From an uncultured Prevotella sp. (lineage in GTDB: Bacteria > Bacteroidota > Bacteroidia > Bacteroidales > Bacteroidaceae), in NCBI GenBank assembly GCA_900557035.1, contig USRA01000010.1, positions 1-45,880 on the forward strand: DNA of 45,880 bases, in the 5' to 3' direction. Shown here one piece after another: positions 24,672 through 33,921 of this stretch. The notes beneath the pieces were generated by a model, which had not been told where the DNA came from, did no database searches, and saw only the letters and a list, made by a program, of their open reading frames with translations. A program made the translations under genes and the position numbers. The number at the start of each line of letters is the position of its first letter. Positions within the stretch are counted from its first letter, which is position 1.

Positions 24672-27212
24672 TTAAAAATCTTGTTCTATCATTGTATTGT
24701 TCTTCACTGTCTCACGCACAAGTGGGTTCAGTTTGTCATCCACATCGTAGATTCTAAGCTGTAACATACTTGCATTGACAGATTTATTCAGATTGAGTGT
24801 CACTTCAAACACGCGATTGTTCAAGTTCGTTGCATCAGTGCTATTCAGTGTCACTTCCTTTTCCTGGGTTACAGGGTCGTCACCATTATAAATACAGCAA
24901 ATCACCTTGCGCTCCATCACGGTCATGCTTACAGCTTCCGACTGTATCATCTGGAACTTCAATCGACTGCTCACCATATTCAGGTTGTGGCTCATCAGCG
25001 CAACACCCACCTTTTCAGTCTTGTTTGTTCTCTTCTGCTGACTTCTTATTACAGGAATAATCATTTCCTGAAGCGAAGCACCACCATGAGCAAAGTTGTA
25101 GCCACCCGGTGCAGCCAGGCGGTTGGTTCCGATAGGTACTGCAACCAGCAAAGGAGTGGCACTCTTAATAGAAGATACTTTATCAAGAGGAAATTTTACT
25201 ATATCCTCAAAAGTATCGTTGCTATCTGTGAGATAGTATCTTGTCTTCTTCTCGACGGCAGACTCCTTGATGCTATGCTTATCCTTCTCTTCAAACTTCA
25301 TATCATTATAGAGAAATCCATGATCTGCGGTGAGAAGCACATTTGCCACATTCCACGATGCATGCAGACGCTTTACCAGTACAGTCAGTTGCTCAATGGC
25401 TTTTCTGCAAGCACTGATCACCTCGAATGGATTTTGTGAATGTCCGGCTTCATCTATCGTATCATAGAATATATACACCAACGGGCGTTTAAAGAGTTCA
25501 CGCATGGATTGTGCGTCGCCATTCATCACGTCTTCATAGCGTGTACAGATGGCTCCTTCCCGATATTTACCCAGATGGGCTGTTCGCTGTTCTGTTGTTG
25601 TCAGCAGGGTTCCATCCACCATCATGTCTGTGCCATTTAGCTCCAGCGAGTGATGGGGGAGGAGGGCAGGCTTGCAATACTTGGTTTCCGTAGGAAGCAT
25701 TGCCTGGTATGCGTCAATTGTAGCAATATGCTTCTCCTTTGCCAGTTCCTGCATCAGTTCCTTTGCCACCTCATATCTCAGCGCATCGCATACGATGACC
25801 ACCTGCTTCACGCTGGAATCAGACTCGTTCTTGTAGAAATCCTCCTGGCGCTTTAATCCGGTTTCAGTAAACCATGCGCCTTTTTCTGCTACGCATGTCA
25901 GCCATTCTAGGTTGAGAACGTTAGTCATCTTAGCATATTCCAAGTCCAACTGGCGTTTGGCTGAACTCAACGTTTGCTCTATAGGATTCTCCTTCGTGAT
26001 GAGTTCGTGGAATGCTTCCAGGGTGCGGCGATAGTAGAGATCTGCAAGATAGAACTCTTCTGTATATTTTTCTACATATTCCCTGGTGCTATTGAGTTTC
26101 AGCGTTCCAAGACCCCTTACCTGAGCATAGTATAAAGCCGACTGCTCTATGAATCGGATGGCAATCTGAATATCACTATCTACAGGAAGCTTCAAAGACA
26201 ACTCACGCATACGGTCGTTCACCAGCTCTGGGTCTGCCATCAGCTTTTCTTCTACAATCTCTTTCAGGATTGGCCAGCTGAGTGACTCTGTAAGACAATA
26301 GTAGTTGGCATCAATACCATAGATATTGATGATAGCCTCTTCCTTGATGTCTGTTGCCAAAATACTCATTGCCTGGGCAAACTTCTCTGACAGTTGGCGG
26401 TCGTGTGTACCCAACTCATAGATTTTGTTCACCTGGTCAAGTACCACCGAATTGCTGATCTTGTACTGCTTATAGGTGTCTCCCGGTACTGCGTCTAAAA
26501 GCTGAGTGATGCTATTGTACTTCAAACTCTCAGCCACGTTTTTCATCTTGATGGCAGCGTTAAAGTTAGGAGTTAAGCCAAAGAGCTTATCCAGCTTTTC
26601 CGAAAAAGCCTTTGAAGCATCAAAATTCTTGCTGAGCTTATACCAGAAATCAGTACGCTTTTTCTCTTCTGCTATTCCATCCAGAATAATCATCTTGATG
26701 ATGATCTGTTCCCATTCCTGCAGCTTCTTCTCGCCAAGATAATTGGAAATGAAGGCACGGCAAACCATATCCTCGCTGAACGATGTACTGTCGATAAGCC
26801 CATTAAGGATGTTGCTTACCTTAGACGACATGATTTCGCCAATATTCTTCTTCACGAAACTGCGGAATTTTTCAGGAAGATTATACTGCTGCATGAAGCT
26901 GGCGTAGTCTTCTTCCTTATATTCCATGTTGGCTTTCAGCATGTCGAGTAGAGGGAAGCTGAGCTGCTGTTCCTCTGTATGAGGATAAACCTGTTCCGGG
27001 AAGAGCAGAACCACATGCTTGTCCTTCCAATCGTTCTCGATGGCATACTTGGCATTGAACCACGCTCCATCAAACACCTTATATATATAATCGTCATTCC
27101 ACTGCTTCATCTCATCCAGTTCATTCTGGATGATGTTCATCCTGTCGAAGATGAAGAGCACATGAAGTTGTGGATTGCGCTCGAAGTAGTTGTATATTCT
27201 ATCTTGTACCAT
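24672..27212 (-). CDS. pglZ: BREX-1 phosphatase-like protein PglZ
   Basis: 846 residues. The C-terminal half has the alkaline-phosphatase-superfamily fold of PglZ: VVIVCDALRYEVAKEL (metal Asp near residue 472), FYDTIDEAGHS, and VLLTADHGFLYNDM (near 628), then the late His in NFAHGGASLQEMIIP. The N-terminal half (VLFIFDRMNIIQNELDEMKQ onward) fits the helical part of BREX-1 PglZ. PglZ is essential for BREX; family members have metal-dependent nuclease/phosphatase activity. It lies 28 nt downstream of a decayed GmrSD-type gene and 12 nt upstream of brxL. Confidence 0.92.
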   Translation of the reverse strand: MVQDRIYNYFERNPQLHVLFIFDRMNIIQNELDEMKQWNDDYIYKVFDGAWFNAKYAIENDWKDKHVVLLFPEQVYPHTEEQQLSFPLLDMLKANMEYKEEDYASFMQQYNLPEKFRSFVKKNIGEIMSSKVSNILNGLIDSTSFSEDMVCRAFISNYLGEKKLQEWEQIIIKMIILDGIAEEKKRTDFWYKLSKNFDASKAFSEKLDKLFGLTPNFNAAIKMKNVAESLKYNSITQLLDAVPGDTYKQYKISNSVVLDQVNKIYELGTHDRQLSEKFAQAMSILATDIKEEAIINIYGIDANYYCLTESLSWPILKEIVEEKLMADPELVNDRMRELSLKLPVDSDIQIAIRFIEQSALYYAQVRGLGTLKLNSTREYVEKYTEEFYLADLYYRRTLEAFHELITKENPIEQTLSSAKRQLDLEYAKMTNVLNLEWLTCVAEKGAWFTETGLKRQEDFYKNESDSSVKQVVIVCDALRYEVAKELMQELAKEKHIATIDAYQAMLPTETKYCKPALLPHHSLELNGTDMMVDGTLLTTTEQRTAHLGKYREGAICTRYEDVMNGDAQSMRELFKRPLVYIFYDTIDEAGHSQNPFEVISACRKAIEQLTVLVKRLHASWNVANVLLTADHGFLYNDMKFEEKDKHSIKESAVEKKTRYYLTDSNDTFEDIVKFPLDKVSSIKSATPLLVAVPIGTNRLAAPGGYNFAHGGASLQEMIIPVIRSQQKRTNKTEKVGVALMSHNLNMVSSRLKFQMIQSEAVSMTVMERKVICCIYNGDDPVTQEKEVTLNSTDATNLNNRVFEVTLNLNKSVNASMLQLRIYDVDDKLNPLVRETVKNNTMIEQDF

Positions 27213-27240
27213 ATTCTTGGATGCTTTATAAATACGGATG

Positions 27241-28166
27241 TTACTTGTCTATATCTATTCCTGTTAATTTCAACAATCTGGCTTTAATGGCTCCTCTATT
27301 TCTAAGAAATATGTTCATGAGTTCATTAACAGATTTTCCTTCTTTATATAGTGTAACTAATTTTTTGTCATCAATTACAGACCAAGGCTCATAAGCGTTA
27401 GGAAAGATAGTTTTCTGCTGTTCTATATACGATAGAGGTTCAGTTTTAGAACTGGAATCCTTTATACCAAAAATCTCCATCAAATCCTTTATGACTCTTT
27501 CCTGGTTTTCCTTAACTGTGTCAGGAGTCCATGCATTCGGATATGTTTTGTATATTTTTTGAGAACTAGCAAAAGAACCTATATTCTTCTCGAAATATCT
27601 TTTTAGCTTCTCCTGATAATCCAAGTTACCTAAAGAAGAATTCTTTCGACGACCAATCAGGCATAAATTTCCGATTCTATGCGTATAATAGTCTCTCTGT
27701 TCTTCATTAAAATCCTTTACCCACTGACTTGTTGCTTTAGGATTTTGTGGAAGAATATGCTCAATTGATGTCGTCCCGAAATCTTTCCATTCGGACTTAT
27801 CCTTGTATTTGTATTCAAGCAGCATCAGAAGTGCATAAGTATAGCGTCTTCCGTATATCTCAGATTGAATGTTAGCCATGAAAACTTGTTCATTAAATGA
27901 ATAATAGTCATGAGCTTCAAGCACATCAGAGGTATTGCCTGCTTCTTCTATCAAATTAATGATATTATTCAAGTTGTCAATACGATACGATGGGGTTTTA
28001 CCACATACTGCATCTGCAATATTTTTGCATGCCACCTTCTTATATCATTCACATTATCGCTTTCCCAAACGTAATGTCTCTGATATGAAGGAACAGTGTA
28101 CCATTCCGCGAAAACCTGAGCAATAGTTTGCTTTCCAAATCCTATTTCTTTATTTCCAGATTTCAT
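27241..28166 (-). pseudogene. GmrSD-like DUF262-DUF1524 gene with internal deletion
   Basis: The first ~42 codons (from ATG 28166: KQTIAQVFAEWYTVPSYQRH and YVWESDNVND) are the start of a DUF262 domain. About 130 nt later, in another frame, a C-terminal part begins (ACKNIADAVCGKTPSYRIDN) and runs 264 codons with the DUF1524 HNH-type motif TSIEHILPQNP and RIGNLCLIG. The central DUF262 region, normally several hundred residues, is missing and the two ends are out of frame at about 28046-28050. GmrSD-type enzymes cut modified DNA. The C-terminal piece has a GTG start in the six-frame translation but no sign of being a real separate gene. Confidence 0.75.
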
Positions 28167-28185
28167 AATTCAATTTGATTTTGGA

Positions 28186-28919
28186 TTATTTCTTTCTAAT
28201 TTCTTCTTCCAATTCATTGATGCTTGGCAATTTCTCATTGAAATTGTTTGGAAGAATTTGTATTCCCTCATAAGCTGTAATAGCTATTGGCTGATTATAA
28301 TGAGTTCTCTTGCTAAATCTCCAGTAGGATGAGGCATTGTTTGAGGAAAGTTGTTCACAGCTTTTCCTTGTCGTTCATATAACCCGTTATTTTTCCCTTT
28401 ATCGCCAATCATATTCAGCAAAGTAGCCCTGGACCAACAGTTCTCTAATATTTTTGATGCGTAGAATATGGCTTTTTCAGGAGCATCTTCTAAGTAGTCA
28501 ATAATTACTTTGTGATGACCCCATGGAATGGAAAAGATGTTCAATGGCATCGTCTGTGTTTCTGTTGGTACAGAATGCAATGACTTAGAAATTTCCCCAG
28601 CTTGGGGAAATTTCTTAAATATTTGACTATAGAGTTTGTAAAATCTTTTACAATAATATAAAGAGCCAGGTGTGAGTCCTGCTACTCCTGGTAAAGCTAC
28701 ACGAAGGTCTTTGCTTAGTATTTGTATGGCAGAACTGCCATATTTGCTCTCGAATTCTCGCTCGCAGATGTCTCGACCTAAGCTCCAATAAAATTCTAAC
28801 TTGTCGGAGTTAACATGTATTGCAGCTTTTAACTGTTGCTTTTTAAATCGTTTTTCTATATCGCTAACCCATTGTTTATAGTCTGGGTCTGTTATTGCTG
28901 ACGTCATTGTCTTTTTCAT
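28186..28919 (-). pseudogene. YhcG-like DUF1016 gene with internal deletion
   Basis: Codons from 28919 encode an intact DUF1016 N-terminal domain (DKLEFYWSLGRDICEREFES; PGSLYYCKRFYKLYSQIF; PWGHHKVIIDYLEDAPEKAI) and stop at 28284 after GDLARELIIISQ. Immediately after, in another frame, the segment PIAITAYEGIQILP...KLPSINELEEEIRKK (28290-28186) matches the usual extreme C-terminus of YhcG proteins. The PD-(D/E)XK nuclease domain that should lie between is gone. The 211-residue product may still be made but would lack nuclease activity. It is in the BREX operon between the pglX C-terminal piece and the GmrSD-type remnant. Confidence 0.75.
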
Positions 28920-28963
28920 ATTCTTCTAATTAATTTGCTGTTGCGGATATTACACGTCGCCCA

Positions 28964-29716
28964 CTATTTTATTTTCTGTAAAATATCACCAAACTTGGCA
29001 TAGTTCACTACCACGCCATCGTCGAGGTCGAAGCTGATGGCTTTCTCGGCTACTACCTGGAGGCGCTCGTGGTATTCACGGCACTCGTCGAGTTGCTTCT
29101 GCAGAGCCTGTAGCTGCTTGGTCTCTTTGGTAGAGAGTTCTGCACGGCGGGCATCAAGCTTGTCGATTTCAGCCTCCAGGTGTTCGATGTAAGGGAGGAG
29201 ATACTTAGATCTTACTCGCTCTGCGGTGTAGGCATTCATGCGATGCATGTAGGCGATGACCTGGAAGGCGCCCTTCTTGGATGAGAACAGCCAGTAGATA
29301 GGGCGGTTCTGATACATCTTCTTATGGTCTTTCCAGAAGTCCTTTACGAAGTATTGCTCCAGGGTCTTGCCGAGGCATTTCTCCACGTAGTTCAGGTTTG
29401 CCACATGCTCCTCGTTGCCCAATGCCACACGGATGAAGTCCGCAAAGCGGGCAGAGGCGTTGTCAGAGAAGCCACAGTCGTTTGGCATGAGCGGTATGAT
29501 GCCGTCGTCATCTATTGCCCATTGTTCACCCTTGTATTCGTAAGGAGCAATCTCCTCGTCGGTTGGGTTAGGGTGGGCGATGTGAAGCCCCGGCTTGTCG
29601 AGGCGATAGCGTCCGAGCATGCAGCCCACAGCATAGCTGATGAGTTGCTTGATAATGGCATCATCGTGCCATACGATATGTTGTTTTGTATTATTTGCTT
29701 CCATTTTTATCATCAT
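28964..29716 (-). CDS. PglX C-terminal part (split BREX methyltransferase)
   Basis: 250 residues that match the C-terminal quarter of BREX-1 PglX: IIKQLISYAVGCMLGRYRLD, DDDGIIPLMPND, LGKTLEQYFVKDFWKDHKKM, NRPIYWLFSSKKGAFQVIAY, a coiled-coil, and the final FDLDDGVVVNYAKFGDIL. It follows directly on, in protein terms, from the end of the N-terminal piece (30856-33909): EITILQQGEISIE then NNTKQHIVWHDD. It has its own ATG codons (29716, 29713 and 29704), so it could be translated as a separate subunit. Whether the two pieces reassemble is unknown. Confidence 0.85.
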   Translation of the reverse strand: MMIKMEANNTKQHIVWHDDAIIKQLISYAVGCMLGRYRLDKPGLHIAHPNPTDEEIAPYEYKGEQWAIDDDGIIPLMPNDCGFSDNASARFADFIRVALGNEEHVANLNYVEKCLGKTLEQYFVKDFWKDHKKMYQNRPIYWLFSSKKGAFQVIAYMHRMNAYTAERVRSKYLLPYIEHLEAEIDKLDARRAELSTKETKQLQALQKQLDECREYHERLQVVAEKAISFDLDDGVVVNYAKFGDILQKIK

Positions 29717-29746
29717 TATATAATATCACTTTCTTATCGACCTTCA

Positions 29747-30637
29747 TTACTCTTCTTGTTCATAATAGTAAGAGTAGTCGATACCTTTCATAAAGGTTTC
29801 CCTATCGTTTATCTTGTCGGTCAATGCTGCTTTGAGTAACTGCTTTATGGGTGTGCTGTCAGCCACGCTTGCAGTCATAGCAGCCAGATAGTCTTTCTTG
29901 TTTACCATACTCCAGTCGATACATTGCTTCAGATTCTTTTTGAGCATGAGGTCGAGCCATATACGGGTAGTTCTGCCGTTGCCTTCACGGAAAGGGTGCG
30001 CCACATTCATTTCAACATATTTGTCGGCTATCTGCTCAAATGTTTCTTCGGGCATCTGTTCTATCTGTCGGAGCGTAGCGGGCAAGTAGGCTGCCATAGC
30101 AAACTGAAATCCTCCCTTGGCTATATTCACCGTGCGGATATGTCCGGCGAAGTCGTACAAACCGCCAAACAGGTAAGCGTGAATCTGTTGCAGTCCCTTC
30201 GCTGTTCCCACCTCAATGCTTTCAATCATACTACTCTCAAACAAGGCATAAGCCTTCGATTTGCTCTTGCCGTCGATGCTTTCTTCGCTATTCGTGAGCC
30301 ATGCTACAAAGCGTGAAGCCTTAGTGTTGGGGAAGCAGGCTGCCAGTTGCAGGATGCCGTCGGTATCGAGAACGTCGGTTTTATAGCGTTTACCATCTTG
30401 TGCCAGAAGTTTCAGTTGGTTAGTGGCACTAACCAACTCGTTTCCTTCCTTCTTCAGCTTTGTCTTCAGATACTTCCAATAGTTGCGGTTCTTTGTATAG
30501 TCGTCTTGGTCGTTGAGCACGCCAACGACATCCAAAACGGAAAACCACCATTTTGAAAGTTCTTCGTCCCATACGGCACGCACTTCGCGGTCGTTAAAGA
30601 AACGGATGGATACCTTCTGTATATTGTTATTACTCAT
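29747..30637 (-). CDS. BRO-N/Fic fusion protein inserted between the pglX parts
   Basis: 296 residues, apparently intact. The N-terminal ~110 residues ([44 protein letters not shown] ending) look like a BRO-N / phage anti-repressor domain. The C-terminal part is a Fic domain with the complete motif [12 protein letters not shown] at 214-225 (catalytic His214, phosphate-binding GNGR). Fic enzymes transfer AMP or other nucleotidyl groups to target proteins and often act as toxins or stress effectors. No separate antitoxin-sized gene is adjacent. A clear [ST]xxxE[GN] inhibitory motif is not seen; SSMIES (135-140) is only similar. Confidence 0.85.
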   Translation of the reverse strand: MSNNNIQKVSIRFFNDREVRAVWDEELSKWWFSVLDVVGVLNDQDDYTKNRNYWKYLKTKLKKEGNELVSATNQLKLLAQDGKRYKTDVLDTDGILQLAACFPNTKASRFVAWLTNSEESIDGKSKSKAYALFESSMIESIEVGTAKGLQQIHAYLFGGLYDFAGHIRTVNIAKGGFQFAMAAYLPATLRQIEQMPEETFEQIADKYVEMNVAHPFREGNGRTTRIWLDLMLKKNLKQCIDWSMVNKKDYLAAMTASVADSTPIKQLLKAALTDKINDRETFMKGIDYSYYYEQEE

Positions 30638-30685
30638 TGCTTTCTTGATTTTCTTTTAGAGTTGATACTTGCTGGCAAGGATGCG

Positions 30686-30855
30686 TTATTGATACCAATT
30701 CAATTGCGCACACAGAGTATTCGCATTTGGATAGATAGTATAAAACTGGCGACAACGTTCCAGTTGACGTACACCAAATCCGCTTCCATATTCTGGCTCT
30801 ATCTCTGTCGAATCTCTCTTCGCTCGGCATAGCCCAAGCAAGCTTGGCTCTGCGC
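30686..30855 (-). pseudogene. DUF1016 (YhcG) fragment at the pglX break
   Basis: Between the pglX stop and the Fic gene, one minus-strand frame reads EPEYGSGFGVRQLERCRQFY then TIYPNANTLCAQLNWYQ and a TAA (30688-30686). This matches the central segment of the DUF1016 N-terminal domain (usual form: EYGxGFxVRxLxxxRQFYxxFP...LSWxHY). Nothing of the start or the nuclease domain remains. It is a different DUF1016 subtype from the one at 28186-28919. An 89-codon frame in another phase (30630-30899) over this region has no family similarity. Confidence 0.65.
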
Positions 30856-33800
30856 TCACTCAATCGAGATCTCTCCCTGCTGAAGGATGGTGATTTCATT
30901 CAGTGGAACATCAGGAGTCAGCTCGTCTTGTAGGCCATAGATGTCGATGAACTGTCGGTTGAGTTCTTCCTCGTTCTTATGCAGCTGCATGAACTTGCGC
31001 TCCCACTTCGTCTTGTATTGCTCCATGCGCCATTCCAGACTGCCTAACTTTGGGGCAGCTGGGGAGATGCTGATATGTTCGCCCGTCTCCTCGAAATGCT
31101 TCTCTATTTTGTAATCGATGTTCTCCGTGTAGGTGGAGGTGTCGATGGATAAGAGCTCGTTGCGCTGGAAATCCCAGGAGGTTTCGTGGGCGTCCCAGTC
31201 GGCGCGGGAGATGGCGATGTTCTGCTCAACTAATTGGTCAAATTCTTTCGAAGGAACTTCCATATATGGTAATTGTTTGAAATTGCCAATTTGGAAATGC
31301 ATCGTTGGATTTAAAAAATGCGATAAAACGGCATAGAATTTTGTATTTAGCACACCCAGTAGATTTAGCCTATTAGGCGCGTCAAAACAACTCATTCCAC
31401 AAACATCAAATATGAATCCTTTAGGATATACTTTAAATGAGTTTGAATTTGATGAAATATCAGACCAAGAAATTGATGGACAGAAATACCTTTCTGGATT
31501 TCTTATAACTGAGCGTTGTTTTCCCTTATTATCCATGAAGTTTTTAATTTCATATCCATCATTTTCCCAATTTACAACAGATTCTTGATTTCCATACCAT
31601 CTTCGTTGTCCGCCACCTTTATTATATGGGAACCATTTTTTTTGCGAGCGAGCCGCTAACGCGGCATTTTCACAGCCGAATCCGATTCGGCTGTAGTTTG
31701 GCTCAAACCAAAGGCGGAGAAATCTCGCATTGTCTGCTGTTGCTAGTCCCTGTGTGGGACTGCAAACAGCAGACAATGCGAGATTTGATGTAAATATCTC
31801 TTGAATTTTGGGTGAAACCCAATAGCCGATAGGCGCACCTGGAATCTTGCCAAAATTAAGCTGCTCCACATTAGGATAATAAATATGCTTACCATCCTCG
31901 TTTCCATCCTTATTGGCAAGGAACATCTGCTCTTTATCAGCACAGTTCTTGCCATCTACCAATCGATAGTAGATGCCTTTAGGGTTTCCGAGGAACAATT
32001 CGTCCATATCCATTTCTGTGTCTTCGTAAAATCTTTGTTTCCAAATCTCTTGCTCAGATTTCGGCAAAGCCCTAATTTCCGCCATGGTGATTCCACCGTA
32101 TGGATCTTGAGGCTTGGTTAAAACGAAGGCTGTGTTCTGTACCACTTCACCACTCAACTCATCGAACGTGCGAGGACCTAGGTGCAGCATGCTGTCAATG
32201 GCATAATTGTGCAGGAAGATATGGCGCAAGCTCTTGAATGAAGAGAGGAACATCCAGCTCTGCATATTGATCTGCGCCATTTTGCCGCCATCAGCAAGAC
32301 GCTCCATGCCCATGAACATGAACACGGAGAAGAGGTCTGCCTTACCCTCTTCATAGTTGTCCTTCACATACTTGCTCAATACGCTGTTCATCTTCCCTCC
32401 ACCCATATAAGGCGGATTCATCACGAGCGCATGGTAATGCTCGGTGAGGGTAAGAATCACCTTGACACCCGGCAACAGCTGCTTGATGTTGGCAGGACAA
32501 TCGTCGGTACCATTCTTTGTCCAATCCTCATAATGACTGCGGAGCATATTGTGGTAGTTCTCGTTGATATTGAATATCATGATGCTGCCGAGGTTGTCGG
32601 CTTCTTTCAAAAGTTCGAAGTCTTCCTCAAGCATCTCGCCAGCCACGTCATCGTAGCCACCTACAAACTGAAGGCAAGTCTCAGTCATTGCCTTTTTATC
32701 CAAGGCTGGTACCACTCCCGTCATGTCGAGTACATTCGGCAATACGTGCGCATCTGCAAAGCCTGCATCCTTCTGGCAAGCCTTCAGCAAGAGGGCAAAC
32801 TGGCTCAACTGCTTGGCACGAGTGTCGAGGTCAATACCCGTAAGGTTGTGGCTGAAGATATTCTCCACAGCCTCTCCACGACCATAGCCTTCGGCAATAT
32901 AAAGGTCATAGAGCAGGTCGAAGCATTCGTTGAGAATATGACCGGAACCGCAGGCGAGGTCTGCTACCTTCAAATCTGTTAACTCGTTGTATTTCAGTGA
33001 ATACCTATCGCTTGGCTTTTCTGAAGGCTCAACGAGATAACGCCATTTCTTTTGCAGCTGTGTCTCGTATGGATTATTGTCCAGATAGATTCTGCCCACG
33101 GTGTTCTGCACCATGTACTTCACAATCCAGTTAGGGGTAAAAATCTGGGTGGCTGCCGGAATCTCATCAGCCTCGAACTTGCCCTTCTTGGCAAACACCT
33201 CATCCTTGCGCTCAGAGATATAGAACTGATAAAGCCATCCAATCAACTCAGGTGACTGGAAGTCTTCGTCGGTGATAAATTCAGTATGGTTGAGCATATC
33301 CACGAACCCACCTGCTGCCAGGATGTTGTTTGGCAGGAGCAACTCGGTGTAGTCGGCAATGCTGCCGAAACACTGGTTGATGATAGGGTTGTCGTGGCAC
33401 CAGGCTGTAATGAGAATGGCAAACTGCTCCGTTACCTTGGTGTCGTCATCGAGAAGTTCAACGAGTCGCTGGCGCAATTCTTCACCCCCTTCGTTTCCCC
33501 CGTTATCGGGGGACAGAAACATCTGCGGAATGCGTCCCTGTCGGGCTTCATCCACGATGACAGGAGTACGTGCAGCATCAGCATAGGCAATAACCGGACT
33601 GCAGAGATTGTTCTTCTGCAGGATGCGGATGGCGCAGAGACGGTTGAACCAGGTATAGGCTGCTTCCTCATACACCTCGTTGATACTCTTCTGCTGAATA
33701 CGGTTATAGAGGGACATCCACTGATAGTAGAAGCCCTCTGTCTGCAACTGCTCATTCCAAAGAGAACCACCCTGCATCAGCTGAGGCTTGTTCTCTTCTG

Positions 33801-33909
33801 CCACATTGCCGTTCTTGTCGAAGCCAAGCGTAGTAATCTTGGCAGCAATGCCGGCTTTCAATATATTTCGTGCTTCGGTAGCGAAGCGTTTGATTCTGTT
33901 TGTATCCAT
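30856..33909 (-). CDS. pglX: PglX N-terminal part, BREX-1 adenine-specific DNA methyltransferase
   Basis: 1017 residues. Methyltransferase motif I DLACGSGH is near residues 314-321 and motif IV NPPY near 497-500, so this is an N6-adenine methyltransferase. Typical PglX segments follow: PTQGLATADNARFLRLWFEP, KKWFPYNKGG, and the late LGSLEWRMEQYKTKWERKFM. It stops at EITILQQGEISIE where whole PglX proteins continue for ~250 residues; these lie beyond the Fic insertion at 28964-29716. PglX marks host DNA and is needed for BREX defence. The start is 12 nt after ariB. It has three palindromes between 31652 and 31786. Confidence 0.92.
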   Translation of the reverse strand: MDTNRIKRFATEARNILKAGIAAKITTLGFDKNGNVAEENKPQLMQGGSLWNEQLQTEGFYYQWMSLYNRIQQKSINEVYEEAAYTWFNRLCAIRILQKNNLCSPVIAYADAARTPVIVDEARQGRIPQMFLSPDNGGNEGGEELRQRLVELLDDDTKVTEQFAILITAWCHDNPIINQCFGSIADYTELLLPNNILAAGGFVDMLNHTEFITDEDFQSPELIGWLYQFYISERKDEVFAKKGKFEADEIPAATQIFTPNWIVKYMVQNTVGRIYLDNNPYETQLQKKWRYLVEPSEKPSDRYSLKYNELTDLKVADLACGSGHILNECFDLLYDLYIAEGYGRGEAVENIFSHNLTGIDLDTRAKQLSQFALLLKACQKDAGFADAHVLPNVLDMTGVVPALDKKAMTETCLQFVGGYDDVAGEMLEEDFELLKEADNLGSIMIFNINENYHNMLRSHYEDWTKNGTDDCPANIKQLLPGVKVILTLTEHYHALVMNPPYMGGGKMNSVLSKYVKDNYEEGKADLFSVFMFMGMERLADGGKMAQINMQSWMFLSSFKSLRHIFLHNYAIDSMLHLGPRTFDELSGEVVQNTAFVLTKPQDPYGGITMAEIRALPKSEQEIWKQRFYEDTEMDMDELFLGNPKGIYYRLVDGKNCADKEQMFLANKDGNEDGKHIYYPNVEQLNFGKIPGAPIGYWVSPKIQEIFTSNLALSAVCSPTQGLATADNARFLRLWFEPNYSRIGFGCENAALAARSQKKWFPYNKGGGQRRWYGNQESVVNWENDGYEIKNFMDNKGKQRSVIRNPERYFCPSISWSDISSNSNSFKVYPKGFIFDVCGMSCFDAPNRLNLLGVLNTKFYAVLSHFLNPTMHFQIGNFKQLPYMEVPSKEFDQLVEQNIAISRADWDAHETSWDFQRNELLSIDTSTYTENIDYKIEKHFEETGEHISISPAAPKLGSLEWRMEQYKTKWERKFMQLHKNEEELNRQFIDIYGLQDELTPDVPLNEITILQQGEISIE
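31652..31694 (-). repeat. Two short perfect palindromes inside pglX
   Basis: GCCGC (31652-31656) with GCGGC (31661-31665), and ACAGCCGAATC (31672-31682) with GATTCGGCTGT (31684-31694) around a single C. Both lie in codons for a conserved part of PglX. Confidence 0.8.
31720..31786 (-). repeat. 22-bp perfect inverted repeat inside pglX
   Basis: 31720-31741 is the exact reverse complement of 31765-31786. Between them AGTCCC (31745-31750) also pairs with GGGACT (31756-31761), leaving only three unpaired bases per side and a 5-nt loop. It encodes residues about 708-730 of PglX (NLALSAVCSPTQGLATADNA). Confidence 0.9.
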
Positions 33910-33921
33910 ACTTTTTTGTAT

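Noticed and set aside
30630..30899. 89-codon frame between pglX and the Fic gene
   Set aside because: Its sequence has no family character; the DUF1016 similarity is in another frame and is broken by stops.
33484..33512. Three runs of five G in pglX as a phase-variable poly-G tract
   Set aside because: Runs of five are too short for frequent slippage, and the frame is intact.
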